Shown: positions 25,938 through 35,027, counted from the first letter of the stretch. The stretch is DNA of 64,000 nucleotides from Emticicia sp. BO119 (GCF_013912375.1 NZ_JACETV010000004.1:372001-436000); one strand, 5' to 3'. Numbers and translations are program-made. The notes: generated by a model not told the origin, from the sequence alone.

Positions 25938-26516
25938 ATGAGAGCAAAAGACGAAAATAAGGAGCTATTGATATTAGAAGCGGCGTTAAAAATGATTGCT
26001 CGCATCGGCTTGGCCGGATTAAAGATGTCAGACCTTGCCAAAGAAGCTCATGTAGCTACCGGAACTCTCTATATCTATTTTAAAGATAAAGAAGAACTGA
26101 TCAGAAAACTGTATCTATATTTATTGAGAAAATCCTCTGAAGAAGTTATAAAGGATATTTCTACTCGTGAACCACTCAAAAAGAGAGTTAATAAAATTTG
26201 CTATAACTTACTGATTAATAATCTCTTGTATCCTGAAAACGGAGCTTTTTTCGAACAATACTTTCGTTCACCTTTTTTTCATGAAACAGAGAGTGTACTG
26301 GCAGAGGAAAACATGGTAATGCAGCCTTTTTATAATTTAATAATAGAAGGTCAGCAACACGGGATTGTGAAAGAAACGGATCCAGAATTGTTAGTTACAC
26401 TGATATGCGGAATGTTGGAAACGGTAGCGAAAGTAGCATTTTACTCCCGGAAAAGTATTTCAGACATCGAGTGGGATACAATTTTTGGTATTATCTGGGA
26501 CGGTATTAAAAGTTAA
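25938..26516 (+). CDS. TetR/AcrR-family transcriptional repressor
   Basis: N-terminal HTH (about 10-55): ILEAALKMIARIGLAGLKMS followed by DLAKEAHVATGTLYIYFKDK, a clear TetR signature. The C-terminal helical part (about 60-192) is the effector pocket and dimer interface. 192 residues is normal. It very likely represses itself and the SDR gene 56 nt downstream, because both are preceded by the same inverted repeat AATGAAT-N4-ATTCA(T/C)T. The inducer is unknown; a compound handled by the SDR is a reasonable guess. Confidence 0.9.
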   Translation: MRAKDENKELLILEAALKMIARIGLAGLKMSDLAKEAHVATGTLYIYFKDKEELIRKLYLYLLRKSSEEVIKDISTREPLKKRVNKICYNLLINNLLYPENGAFFEQYFRSPFFHETESVLAEENMVMQPFYNLIIEGQQHGIVKETDPELLVTLICGMLETVAKVAFYSRKSISDIEWDTIFGIIWDGIKS

Positions 26517-26537
26517 AGCCTATTTTTTTAATGTATA

Positions 26538-26555
26538 AATGAATAAATATTCACT
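26538..26555. promoter_or_regulatory. candidate TetR operator O2
   Basis: AATGAAT-AAAT-ATTCACT, the same 7-4-7 architecture as the site at 25895-25912 with one half-site mismatch, 17 nt before the SDR start. Confidence 0.58.
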
Positions 26556-26572
26556 ATTAATTTTAAAACACA

Positions 26573-27403
26573 ATGAATACGCAAACCATTTTAATAACAG
26601 GAGCTTCTTCGGGTATAGGTAAAATCACAGCAAAGTATTTTGCCGAACATGGCTGGAATGTAGCCGCTACTATGCGTACACCTGCAAAAGAAACAGAATT
26701 GAAACAAATACCTAATATTAAACTTTATCAATTAGACGTAACTGATGAAGCAAGTATTGCAAAAGCGATAGAGGATGCTATCAAAGATTTCGGAAAAATT
26801 GATGTACTCATAAATAATGCCGGGTATGGTGCTGTTGGTATTTTTGAAAAGGCTACTAAAGAGCAAATCCAGAAGCAATTTGATACCAATGTATTTGGGG
26901 TAATGAATGTTACCCGGCAGATATTACCTTATTTCAGGGCGAAGAAAGGTGGAACTATCATCAACGTAAGTTCAATGGGTGGTAGAATTACTTTTCCTCT
27001 ATATAGCGTATATCATGCAACTAAATGGGCATTAGAGGGCTGGGCAGAGTCTTTACAATTTGAAGTGCGTCAGTTTGGAGTCAGAATAAAAAACATTGAA
27101 CCGGGTGCTATTAAAACAGATTTTCTGGGTCGATCAATGGATATATTCAAGAAAGAGAGCCTGAAAGATTACGATAGATATGAAGAGATTACGACTAAAA
27201 ATATGGATGAATCTTATAAAAGTGCGCCAGATGGTAGGGTTGTAGCAAAAACTATTTTTAAGGCCGCTAACGATAGTTCTTTTAAATTGCGCTATCCTGC
27301 CAGTCCACAATCTTCCATGTTTTTGACCCTGCGGAAACTACTGCCTTTAGGGGTCTTTAATAGTATTGTCGGTTCCGTTATAGAAAAAGGGTTTAAAAAC
27401 TAA
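26573..27403 (+). CDS. SDR-family NAD(P)-dependent oxidoreductase
   Basis: Classical short-chain dehydrogenase. Motifs: TGASSGIG (cofactor glycine-rich loop, about 7-14), MRTPAKE with basic residues that favour NADP, NNAGYG (about 84-89), catalytic SSMGG Ser and YHATKWA (Tyr/Lys pair about 152-156). 276 residues. Follows the TetR gene by 56 nt with a TetR operator candidate in the gap, so expression is probably induced by a ligand of that repressor. Substrate unknown; related enzymes reduce ketones, aldehydes or retinal-like compounds. Confidence 0.9.
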   Translation: MNTQTILITGASSGIGKITAKYFAEHGWNVAATMRTPAKETELKQIPNIKLYQLDVTDEASIAKAIEDAIKDFGKIDVLINNAGYGAVGIFEKATKEQIQKQFDTNVFGVMNVTRQILPYFRAKKGGTIINVSSMGGRITFPLYSVYHATKWALEGWAESLQFEVRQFGVRIKNIEPGAIKTDFLGRSMDIFKKESLKDYDRYEEITTKNMDESYKSAPDGRVVAKTIFKAANDSSFKLRYPASPQSSMFLTLRKLLPLGVFNSIVGSVIEKGFKN

Positions 27404-27414
27404 ACCCTTTTTCT
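27382..27414. terminator. bidirectional terminator overlapping the SDR stop codon
   Basis: AGAAAAAGGGTTTA pairs with TAAACCCTTTTTCT (14 bp, 5-nt loop). The 3' arm contains the SDR stop codon, and the stem serves the convergent GH65 gene as well. Confidence 0.85.
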
Positions 27415-27422
27415 GTTAAACC

Positions 27423-29468
27423 CTATTTAACCGTAAAAGTTTTCTTCTCCACTCCTACACCTTTAATCGTTAATGATTTCCAATGGGTGGGGAGTTTGGT
27501 CTTTAGCTGAATGATACCCGCATCAGTAAGATCCAACCCTGCCCATCCATTAATAAAGGTCTGTAAGAAACCACCTGCACCGGTAGCAAAATAAGGATTA
27601 GTTCCTCCTGCGGTTTCAGCTAATACACCGAATGGAGGTACTTCATTTGGCTTATAACTATCTAAATATTGCTTATAAGCTGTTTCTGTATCCCCTAATC
27701 GGGCATTCAGAATGGAAAAAACGCCATGTGCCATAGCAGGGCTTTGTCCTCTTCTGCCAGGAAGATTGTCGGCCAGCACTTTCCAGTAAAAATCTAAGTC
27801 CTTTTTAATGGTTTTGGTATCTGTTATCTGTTTCATAGGGTAGGCCAACAGATTTACATCACCCTGCTTGATAGGCTCGCCATTATAACTGGCGTGTTCG
27901 CGGGTAGTGCCGTCAGGGAATTTTAGTATTACAATTCCCTCTTGTACTTCTTTCCATCTTAGATTTTCTGGTAAGCCTAATTCTTTAGCCGCCTGATTGG
28001 CAAAACCTAATACTTCTCTGGCCATACCATTAGTATATGCATTATCATCCACATTCTCAGCCCATTCATCAGCACATACCACATTAATAATATGATACTT
28101 GCCATCAGTGCCTTTTTCAACCCTGCTTACCCAGAAGTCGGCCACTTCTTTCAGCATTGGATAACCCCTGTCTCTCAGCCATATCTTATCTTTCGTAACC
28201 TGATAATATTTCCAGAACGCAAAACCTACATCGCCCGTAATATGGTGCTGAAATGGCCCTGTTAAAGCCCATACAGGGGTGGCCTCCTGTCCTGAATCAT
28301 CGGATTCCCAGGGGAACATAGCTCCCTGAAACCCATGTTCTTTGGCATTGGCCTTAGCTGCACCCAAACGTTCAAAGCGATATTCTAAAAGCGACTTTGC
28401 CAATTCTGGCTTCATGACCAGTAAAGGCGGATACATCCATATTTCGGTATCCCAGAAAACGTGTCCGTTATAACCTAAACCCGACAAGCCCATTGGTGAT
28501 AAACTATAGGCTTGTCCCTCTCTGCAAAAGGAATAAAGATGGTATAGCGAAAAATGAGCAGCTCTTTGTGCTTCAGTGTCACCTTCAATAATAATATCAG
28601 ATTCCCAGAGTTTAGCCCAGGCTTCTTTGTGTTTTTTCAACAGGCGTTCTCTTTTTTCTAATGCTGCGAAAATCGTTAATCGTTCAGCTTCATTATGTGG
28701 GTCGGTTACATGAGCGGTAGAAATAACGGAGCCTACTATCGAAAACTTATAAGTTTCGCCTGCTTTCAGTTTCTTGGTAAACTTCATGCGGTGCATGCCA
28801 TTATCCCATTCTTCATGTATCAATTGTGGCTCTTTGCCTCTCTCTTCTTCAAATAAAAAGGAGTTGGAAGCTGCAATAGTATGTTTGCCTGTGGGGGTTT
28901 TAGCGACCGAAGTCATCAAGGGAATCAAAGAATGAGGGCGGTCAATCAGGTGATAATAATTGTTTACATCTCTCAGCATATCTGGCGTTTGCATAATACT
29001 GATAGGCGTAACTTCAATGTCTTGTTTGGCAGTAATTTCCATCTCAATCATAGCCGAATGTGGAAGATGACGCAGAGCCAGAACATTAGACTTAACAGAC
29101 ACCTTGTTACCCAGATCAAAAGTAGTTGTGAAGAGGGCATTCTGCATATCTAAAGTCTGAACAAAATTGCTTATATTTTTCTTATCAATCATCTGATTAT
29201 CTACAATCAACTCCATATTTGCAAATTCAAACACTTTCATGATATTAGAAACCCGACCACGGCCGTAGGTATCAAAAGCTCCATTCAGTACTATATCTTT
29301 TACTTTCAGGGGTTCAGGTGAAGATACAATACCAACCATTCCATTGGCTACAGTTACACCATAATAATTGAAGGGGTCGAAGTCCCTGGCGGTTATTTGC
29401 CATTGAGCGAAGGATAGGTGCGTGAGCAGGTTTAGGAAAAGGATTTTCCCGATTGTGATTTTCTTCAT
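27423..29468 (-). CDS. exported glycoside hydrolase family 65 protein
   Basis: Signal peptide MKKITIGKILFLNLLTHLSFAQ, then a GH65-type N-terminal beta-sandwich (about 25-270) and (alpha/alpha)6 barrel (about 290-640). Characteristic blocks: HVFWDTEIWMYPPLLVM (about 335-351), GFQGAMFPWESDDSGQE (about 372-388) and VVCADEWAENVDDNAYTN, whose Glu is the expected general acid. GH65 contains phosphorylases of alpha-glucobioses and also true hydrolases (acid trehalase ATH1, and the animal PGGHG glucosidase whose motif this resembles). Export makes a phosphorylase unlikely, so hydrolysis of an alpha-glucoside outside the cytoplasm is the best guess. 681 residues. Monocistronic, with an 18-bp palindrome in the upstream region. 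Confidence 0.85.
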   Translation of the reverse strand: MKKITIGKILFLNLLTHLSFAQWQITARDFDPFNYYGVTVANGMVGIVSSPEPLKVKDIVLNGAFDTYGRGRVSNIMKVFEFANMELIVDNQMIDKKNISNFVQTLDMQNALFTTTFDLGNKVSVKSNVLALRHLPHSAMIEMEITAKQDIEVTPISIMQTPDMLRDVNNYYHLIDRPHSLIPLMTSVAKTPTGKHTIAASNSFLFEEERGKEPQLIHEEWDNGMHRMKFTKKLKAGETYKFSIVGSVISTAHVTDPHNEAERLTIFAALEKRERLLKKHKEAWAKLWESDIIIEGDTEAQRAAHFSLYHLYSFCREGQAYSLSPMGLSGLGYNGHVFWDTEIWMYPPLLVMKPELAKSLLEYRFERLGAAKANAKEHGFQGAMFPWESDDSGQEATPVWALTGPFQHHITGDVGFAFWKYYQVTKDKIWLRDRGYPMLKEVADFWVSRVEKGTDGKYHIINVVCADEWAENVDDNAYTNGMAREVLGFANQAAKELGLPENLRWKEVQEGIVILKFPDGTTREHASYNGEPIKQGDVNLLAYPMKQITDTKTIKKDLDFYWKVLADNLPGRRGQSPAMAHGVFSILNARLGDTETAYKQYLDSYKPNEVPPFGVLAETAGGTNPYFATGAGGFLQTFINGWAGLDLTDAGIIQLKTKLPTHWKSLTIKGVGVEKKTFTVK

Positions 29469-29513
29469 AGGTAAAGTTTTAAATTATACGCTAAAAGTAC
29501 TGCTTTTATAAAA

Positions 29514-29531
29514 AAAATCAAATTTGATTTT
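29514..29531. promoter_or_regulatory. 18-bp perfect palindrome between divergent genes
   Basis: AAAATCAAATTTGATTTT, centred between the GH65 gene (-) and the cytochrome gene (+). AT-richness lowers its significance; it could be an operator. Confidence 0.35.
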
Positions 29532-29591
29532 CCCATCGGATATTTTAAGCTAATTTTAAATTCTGATACCAAACTATCCGTATTTTGACCG

Positions 29592-30440
29592 ATGAAAAAG
29601 GTTTTGTTAATTCTCTTACTACCTCTTATTTATCTCTCTTGTAATCAATCAGAATCTTCCGAGAACGACTCATTACAGGTAGCTAAACCTGAGCCCATCT
29701 TATTAAGTTCAACAGACTCTATTTCTATAGATTTATTAGAGCTGAAAGAAAAAGGCCTGTTAGAAAAAACAAAAGTGATTACAGTTAATGAAGACCCCGT
29801 GTATTTAAAGAAAAAACGATTCAATGCGATATCATTAAAGGAAATATTAGAAAATTATACCTCAGCTAAAAAGCAGAATCCTGCTGAAACTAAAGTAGTT
29901 TTTGAATGCGAAGACGGCTATAAGCCTGAAATGCCACTCGAAAAGTTACTTTCGTCAAAGGCTTATTTAGCGGTGAGTGATGTTGATGCACCTAAAGACA
30001 AAGAGTGGGCGTTAGTGAAAAAAAGCAATGGAGAGGAAATAAAAATGGAGCCATTTTATGTTGTGTATGAAGGAGTATCACCTACCGATGTAGACTATAA
30101 GTGGCCTTATAATTTAGTAAAAATACACTTAGCCCCATTGCACGAGAACGATGCAGCTTTAGTGCCTAAAATAGAATCTGCTAAAGCAGGTTATGAATTA
30201 TTTAAGAGCCGTTGTCAGACTTGTCATAGTATTAATAAAATTGGTGGTAAAATGGGGCCTGAGTTGAACTTCCCGAAAAGTGTAACAGAATATTGGAAAA
30301 CAGAAGATTTGAAAGGCTTTATTCAGGAGCCGGAGAGCTATCGTAACGAAGTAAAAATGCCGAATCTGGGGATAAAACCAAATGAAGCAGAAGAGATAGT
30401 GAAGTACCTGGAGTATATGAGTAAGAACAAGATTGATTGA
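29592..30440 (+). CDS. cytochrome c lipoprotein with an N-terminal Moco-domain-like region
   Basis: Lipoprotein signal with lipobox LIYLSCNQS (Cys about 17). The C-terminal third is a class I cytochrome c: haem motif CQTCH at 208-212, then GGKMGPELNFP and a Met ligand in KMPNLG (about 256-261). The middle region (about 40-190) contains FNAISLKEILENY, VVFECEDGYKPEMPLEKLL, AYLAVSDVDAP and ends WPYNLVKI, a pattern resembling the substrate-binding part of sulfite-oxidase-type molybdopterin proteins, but without the Cys that binds Mo. So the protein looks like an electron carrier with a degenerate fold attached. 282 residues. No partner oxidase is next to it. The cytochrome call is firm, the N-terminal similarity tentative. 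Confidence 0.78.
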   Translation: MKKVLLILLLPLIYLSCNQSESSENDSLQVAKPEPILLSSTDSISIDLLELKEKGLLEKTKVITVNEDPVYLKKKRFNAISLKEILENYTSAKKQNPAETKVVFECEDGYKPEMPLEKLLSSKAYLAVSDVDAPKDKEWALVKKSNGEEIKMEPFYVVYEGVSPTDVDYKWPYNLVKIHLAPLHENDAALVPKIESAKAGYELFKSRCQTCHSINKIGGKMGPELNFPKSVTEYWKTEDLKGFIQEPESYRNEVKMPNLGIKPNEAEEIVKYLEYMSKNKID

Positions 30441-30445
30441 ATAAA

Positions 30446-30474
30446 AAACGCCTCTCCCAATGGGACCGGCGTTT
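30446..30474 (-). terminator. terminator of the barrel-protein gene
   Basis: AAACGCC...GGCGTTT with an inner TCCC-AAT-GGGA stem. The minus-strand reading is followed by TTTTTTATT. It lies between convergent genes and may also serve the cytochrome gene. Confidence 0.75.
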
Positions 30475-30482
30475 CCGTCTAA

Positions 30483-32015
30483 TTAAAACCGATAATTAAA
30501 GCCGTAATTGATTCCAAACATTTGTAATCTCATATTCAGATCTACCGATGAGTTCATGCCTGAGAACAAGGCTCTCTGATACGAAGTGCCGATATTAGCC
30601 TGCCAGTGTTTACTAATTAAGTAACTGGCTTTCAGCCCGCCTAAGCCACTGAAATTGACAGGTTTATAAATCTTGCTATCATTGCTGATCGTATTTTTAC
30701 TCCTCACCAGACCATTGTCTGTAAAAATACTGTTTTGTAAAAAGATGTCAGTCGAGATACCTGCTAATACATTCAGGCCTAATTTCTTGGTAATACCTAT
30801 TTCATAACCTAATTGCATGGGTACCATCAGATATTCGTATCTGTTGCCAAATTTAGAAGCATCCGCCACAACCGTATTGCTATTCCCTACTAAAGAGTAA
30901 TCTTTGGCAGAATTTTGTAATAAATAATTACCTAAGAAAGTATTCACATAGCCATTGTTCTGAAAGGCATAGGTATTAGTTTCTAAGGTAGAATTACCTC
31001 TCAGATACCTTACGCCACTTTCTATATGCCATTTTTTAGCAATTTTATACCCTACTGCTATACCACTATTAATAGCTAATCCTGCTTTTATATCATTTTG
31101 AGGTTGAGAAACCTGTACATTTTTATCTCCCGGACTGGCAGCAGAACCATTAGCCAACTGTGCGTATTCATTAGCTGAACTATAAGCCAGATTGTTCAGA
31201 TTACTGAATTTCATATTAGGATCAAACGGCGAAACTCCTGACTGCAAACCTATCCATACTTTTGAATCGTTAGATGCCAGTGCAACATTCTCTGTATTTT
31301 CGGGTGCCTCAGCATCAAACGCCAGTTTATTTCGGTTCATAGTATATCTGCTACCAAAATAACGATATTTTTTTCCCTCTAAATTATCAATATTTGCCAG
31401 GGTAACTTTAGTATCAGTTAACAATTCTGCGTTCGTTGGTGTAATAACTGCTTTGGCAGCATTATCCTGGTTTGTAGCAGTAATATTAGTGCGATTACTC
31501 ACTACTACAGGATTATTAATCGCTATAGCAGGTAAATTACTAACTTTACTATCAACACTGCGGGAGCTTAATGAAACAATGTTTCCTGTATTTGCTAACC
31601 CTGATTGAGCATTTGCCTTTGCCTGCTTTGATTTGATGTCATTTGCTGAAGCTAAAGTTTGATCTGAAGCCACAAGTTCTTGCTCTACGGGTGTTTTTTC
31701 TATATTATTCGGGATTGTTGGCTGTGAGGCCGCATGGTTACCTTTGCTTATCGCAGGTTTTATAGTATCTTGTGCTAAATCAGTTTTTGTTGTTCGGTTA
31801 AAAAATAGAATACCCCCTAACACTAAAGCTAAGGCTGCGGCCAGCCCCGTTGCCATAAAAGATGGTTTAAGGAAAAATAAAAAAGGACTTCTCTTCTTTT
31901 TCTTATCTAATTCCGATTCAATGCGTCCCCACAATTCATCTGAAGGAGGTACTGAAGCATTATCAAATGCCTTCCTCCATTCTTCTTCAAAATTGTTTTG
32001 TTTTTGAAATTCCAT
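30483..32015 (-). CDS. anti-sigma-like inner-membrane domain joined to an outer-membrane beta-barrel
   Basis: Three parts are visible. Residues 1-50 form a short cytoplasmic segment (EEEWRKAFDNA, PSDELWGRIESELDKKKK) of the type found at the N-terminus of proteins encoded after ECF sigma factors in Bacteroidota. Residues 51-72 are one transmembrane helix (MATGLAAALALVLGGILFF). Residues 75-250 are a low-complexity Ala/Asn/Thr/Ser linker. Residues 250-510 look like an 8-10 strand outer-membrane barrel with alternating aromatic strands, ending in FNYRF. It starts 49 nt after the sigma gene, so the two are co-transcribed. The layout would let one chain span the periplasm and pass outer-membrane status to the sigma factor; that is inference. 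The N-terminal region lacks the zinc-binding HxxxCxxC of ZAS anti-sigma factors. Confidence 0.7.
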   Translation of the reverse strand: MEFQKQNNFEEEWRKAFDNASVPPSDELWGRIESELDKKKKRSPFLFFLKPSFMATGLAAALALVLGGILFFNRTTKTDLAQDTIKPAISKGNHAASQPTIPNNIEKTPVEQELVASDQTLASANDIKSKQAKANAQSGLANTGNIVSLSSRSVDSKVSNLPAIAINNPVVVSNRTNITATNQDNAAKAVITPTNAELLTDTKVTLANIDNLEGKKYRYFGSRYTMNRNKLAFDAEAPENTENVALASNDSKVWIGLQSGVSPFDPNMKFSNLNNLAYSSANEYAQLANGSAASPGDKNVQVSQPQNDIKAGLAINSGIAVGYKIAKKWHIESGVRYLRGNSTLETNTYAFQNNGYVNTFLGNYLLQNSAKDYSLVGNSNTVVADASKFGNRYEYLMVPMQLGYEIGITKKLGLNVLAGISTDIFLQNSIFTDNGLVRSKNTISNDSKIYKPVNFSGLGGLKASYLISKHWQANIGTSYQRALFSGMNSSVDLNMRLQMFGINYGFNYRF

Positions 32016-32064
32016 TTGTTTGTATCACGAACGTATGAAGTCCGCGTAATCATGATTGTTTAAC

Positions 32065-32631
32065 TTAAATTTTGTTTGCCGGAGTTTTATTGTCCACTTT
32101 TCTTCCGGTATTCCCCAGTTTTTGCTGCAAGAGTATTCTTGCCCTCGAATACTGCGACTTTGATGTTCCCTCAGAGATACCTAACAGTTCTGCTATTTCA
32201 TTGTGCTGATACCCCTCTATGGCATAAAGATTAAATATGGTTCTGCAACCATCAGGCAAGCTGTTTACCATTTCCATCAATTGAGTAAACTGAAAATTTG
32301 ATAGTGTAAAATCTTTCTCTTCTACCTTATCACTTACCAGTTCGCTATCGGTATGTTGCATCCAGTTTGGTTGGTTTTGCAATTCTTTTAAGGCGGTATT
32401 TACTACTATTTTTCTAAGCCAGGCCTCTAATGGGCAGTCAAACCTGAAGGTTGGTAGCTTTTGATAAATCTTTATAAACGCATCCTGTAAAATATCTTCC
32501 GCATCAGCTTTGTTTTTCATGTACCGCATAGAAGTAACAAGCAGCTTACCCGCAAACATCTCATAGAGCTGTCGCTGCGCAATCCGTTCTTGCCGAATGC
32601 AAGCCTGCACTAATTCATATTCACGGTGCAT
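32065..32631 (-). CDS. ECF-type RNA polymerase sigma factor
   Basis: Sigma-70 family member with only regions 2 and 4. Region 2: QLYEMFAGKLLVTSMRYMKN and KADAEDILQDAFIKIYQKLP (about 25-65), with the aromatic -10 recognition residues. Region 4: LPDGCRTIFNLYAIEGYQHN followed by EIAELLGISEGTSKSQYSRA (about 128-170). 188 residues. The downstream membrane-barrel gene is likely its anti-sigma partner. Its target promoter cannot be identified from the window; autoregulation from the 390-nt upstream region is likely for this class. Confidence 0.92.
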   Translation of the reverse strand: MHREYELVQACIRQERIAQRQLYEMFAGKLLVTSMRYMKNKADAEDILQDAFIKIYQKLPTFRFDCPLEAWLRKIVVNTALKELQNQPNWMQHTDSELVSDKVEEKDFTLSNFQFTQLMEMVNSLPDGCRTIFNLYAIEGYQHNEIAELLGISEGTSKSQYSRARILLQQKLGNTGRKVDNKTPANKI

Positions 32632-33020
32632 GAAAAGGGTAAATTTTTATCCAACTGTATGGATTGAAAAGGTCTTTTATTCAAAGAGACCCTGATATTT
32701 CCAAAATGGTTGGAACTTATGATAATTATTTTGTTTTCGATGGAATAATTAAGATTCAATGAATAAATATTCCAATTAACGAGAGGTATGACAATACCTC
32801 TCCAAAGTTGTTATGCAAATCTGTAATTATAACTTGTCAACTCCGAAAGATTCGCTTTTATTATGTTACATTTAATATAGCTCTCAAATCTACAACAACC
32901 CTGCCTTTTTAACTTGTAAATCAGGTAATTATGTTCAGCCGCCTGATAAAAAAAAACTATAAATTCTTGTAATTTGTTCCGATTTCATAACTTTGTATAT
33001 TACCCATTTAGTATTGACTG
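32632..33020. other. divergent intergenic region
   Basis: About 390 nt between the sigma gene (-) and the GH13-like gene (+). No gene is seen. It holds an imperfect hairpin near 32670-32690 (GGTCTTTTATTCAAAGAGACC) and the promoter at 32967-32995. Confidence 0.5.
32967..32995 (+). promoter_or_regulatory. promoter of the GH13-like gene
   Basis: TTG (32967-32969) - 18 nt - TAACTTTG (32988-32995), matching TTG / TAnnTTTG, 25 nt before the ATG. Confidence 0.65.
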
Positions 33021-35027
33021 ATGACAACTGATACACTTGCCAAGCCTATGATGTTCGATTTGTGGCGTCAGAATCATTATATATATAAAGACAAATATAC
33101 CTCGCATCAGACGTCGTACATTGAAAACCTCTTGCCTGAAATAGCTGTTCAGCTCAACGTGTATGAAATTCTGGATATTCTTCAAAGGCGTTTAGGAACT
33201 GAAATACTTCAGAAGGCTTTAGATCCCAATCAGCTCATACAAAGCCCTGTTAGTCATTACCAGAATGGGAACTGGTTAAAAAAGGTAAATATGGTGGGTA
33301 TTAATGTACGCACCATTGGAAACTTCTTTAATGTTATTAAATATGCTCTTACGATTCCGGAATCGCAGAATTCTATTCATCTGCTACCTGTCTGGGAGCC
33401 GGGCGTTGTAGGAAGTCTATACGGTATGACAAGCTTTAATATCAATCCACAGTTTTTCAGCCACGAGTTAGCTTCGGCTATTCCTCAGTTAAATAATGTT
33501 GAGAAACAGCTGGTTTTTGTGGTAAATGTGCTTCATGCAATGGGCAAAAGTGTGGGTATGGACGTGATACCTCATACTGATAGATTCTCAGAAATGGTGA
33601 TTGCCAACCCTCGCTTTTTTGAGTGGATAAGACGTGTGGGCGGGAGGATTTCAAGCCATTCAGAAACGTTATATCGTGAGGTAGAAGAAATTATTTGGTT
33701 ATATCTTCATCGTCATGGCACAGCTAATGGTTCTCCACTATCTTATTCGAGAAATGTTTTCTTCTCTCCTGAAATTCCGATTCTTACTGACGAACAGCGT
33801 CTGGAAATTCTTTTCGGTCATAAAACAGATTATCAGGGACGTTTGCGCCGCAGGATAGAACTGATGCAGGATATTGTGTATCAGGGTTATGAGACACTTC
33901 CGATGACTATGGCTCCCCCATACAGAGGCTTGCATATCAACCACGAAGAATTTATTTTAGATAATAACGGCAATCGTTGGTACACCTACGAGTTCGATGA
34001 GCCCCAGGCTATGTCGAGGGTATTTGGACCATTGGCGCGGTATAAGTTTTATCATTCTAAAGATGATAACGCCCAATGGAAATTAGATTTCAAAAATCCG
34101 AATAAACCTGTCTGGACCTTCTTCTGTCAGAAAGTGTATGATTGCCAGAAGACCTACCATTTTGACTTTATGCGGGGCGATATGGCACATGTACAACCTC
34201 GGTCTGATGGAGTACCAAAAGAAATTGACGAGTATTATGATCCTCTGAGAGCCGTTAAGAAATATATTCAGAAACAAGGTGTTCCTTATTTCGGTTTTTT
34301 TGCAGAGACTTTTCTTGTGGAGCCTGATTTTATGGGCTACGGAGACGAATTAGACCATCTGGAAGCTATTGAGGCCGATTCCACTTTAGGCGACCTGCAA
34401 TCGACAGTAGTGGGCTCTGCTGAATACATGCAGAAAATCGTTAACTATAATCATTGGCTGAAAAACCGGAAGTTTGCCCCAAACTATACACTTATTACAG
34501 CAGATAAAGATGACCCTCGTTTTGATATTTTCTATCAGACAGGCAATCATCTCCGTTTTTTTGTGGCTTTGTTTCTGACTGATATGCCAAGCTATATGAG
34601 CCTTGGATTTGAGACCCGTAACTTGCACTTAGAGCGTGGAGCAAATGAAGAATATACTAAATTATATGTGTTCGAAATTCAGGACGATGCAGCCGTAGAT
34701 AAGGTTACACATGGAGTTTATACCTGGGGGAAAAACTTTGAGCAATTTGCGATGATTGAACAATTACGGGCATTAGCAGAAAATATCTGGGATGAAATCA
34801 AGGAAAGAGAAGTACGCTGGCTATTAACTCCATCAGAAAACCAGAAACTAATGGTCTGGACACTGCAAGATCATTCAAAATATGTATTTGTGGCTAACCT
34901 TGATCCAAACAATCAAGTCGACGAAAGCGTTTTAAAAGAAGTAACATTCAATCACCCGCTTACTTTGCTTTTTGATACGGCACCTGAGTTGCCACAGCAT
35001 GAGTGCAGAGTGTATATGCTGAATTAA
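33021..35027 (+). CDS. divergent alpha-amylase-superfamily (GH13-like) protein
   Basis: No signal peptide, so cytoplasmic. The 668 residues show the order of GH13 conserved regions in a weak form: IHLLPVWEPGVVGSLYG (about 123-139, the strand-2 loop), GKSVGMDVIPHTDRFSE (Asp181 and His185, region I), FDFMRGDMAHV with R385-G-D387 (region II, RxD carrying the nucleophile), GFFAETFL with Glu429 (region III, general acid), and late SYMSLGFETRN near 530. The final 90 residues form a beta-domain (VFVANLDPNNQV). The region IV HD pair is not obvious. It probably acts on a glycan or sugar ester/phosphate in the cytoplasm, or is a non-catalytic relative. A DUF72 gene follows by 68 nt. The superfamily call rests on motif order, so moderate confidence. 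Confidence 0.6.
   Translation: MTTDTLAKPMMFDLWRQNHYIYKDKYTSHQTSYIENLLPEIAVQLNVYEILDILQRRLGTEILQKALDPNQLIQSPVSHYQNGNWLKKVNMVGINVRTIGNFFNVIKYALTIPESQNSIHLLPVWEPGVVGSLYGMTSFNINPQFFSHELASAIPQLNNVEKQLVFVVNVLHAMGKSVGMDVIPHTDRFSEMVIANPRFFEWIRRVGGRISSHSETLYREVEEIIWLYLHRHGTANGSPLSYSRNVFFSPEIPILTDEQRLEILFGHKTDYQGRLRRRIELMQDIVYQGYETLPMTMAPPYRGLHINHEEFILDNNGNRWYTYEFDEPQAMSRVFGPLARYKFYHSKDDNAQWKLDFKNPNKPVWTFFCQKVYDCQKTYHFDFMRGDMAHVQPRSDGVPKEIDEYYDPLRAVKKYIQKQGVPYFGFFAETFLVEPDFMGYGDELDHLEAIEADSTLGDLQSTVVGSAEYMQKIVNYNHWLKNRKFAPNYTLITADKDDPRFDIFYQTGNHLRFFVALFLTDMPSYMSLGFETRNLHLERGANEEYTKLYVFEIQDDAAVDKVTHGVYTWGKNFEQFAMIEQLRALAENIWDEIKEREVRWLLTPSENQKLMVWTLQDHSKYVFVANLDPNNQVDESVLKEVTFNHPLTLLFDTAPELPQHECRVYMLN

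Noticed and set aside
32660-32700. Imperfect hairpin upstream of the sigma gene as a riboswitch
   Set aside because: The stem is short, has a bulge, and lies upstream of a sigma gene with no ligand-linked pathway.
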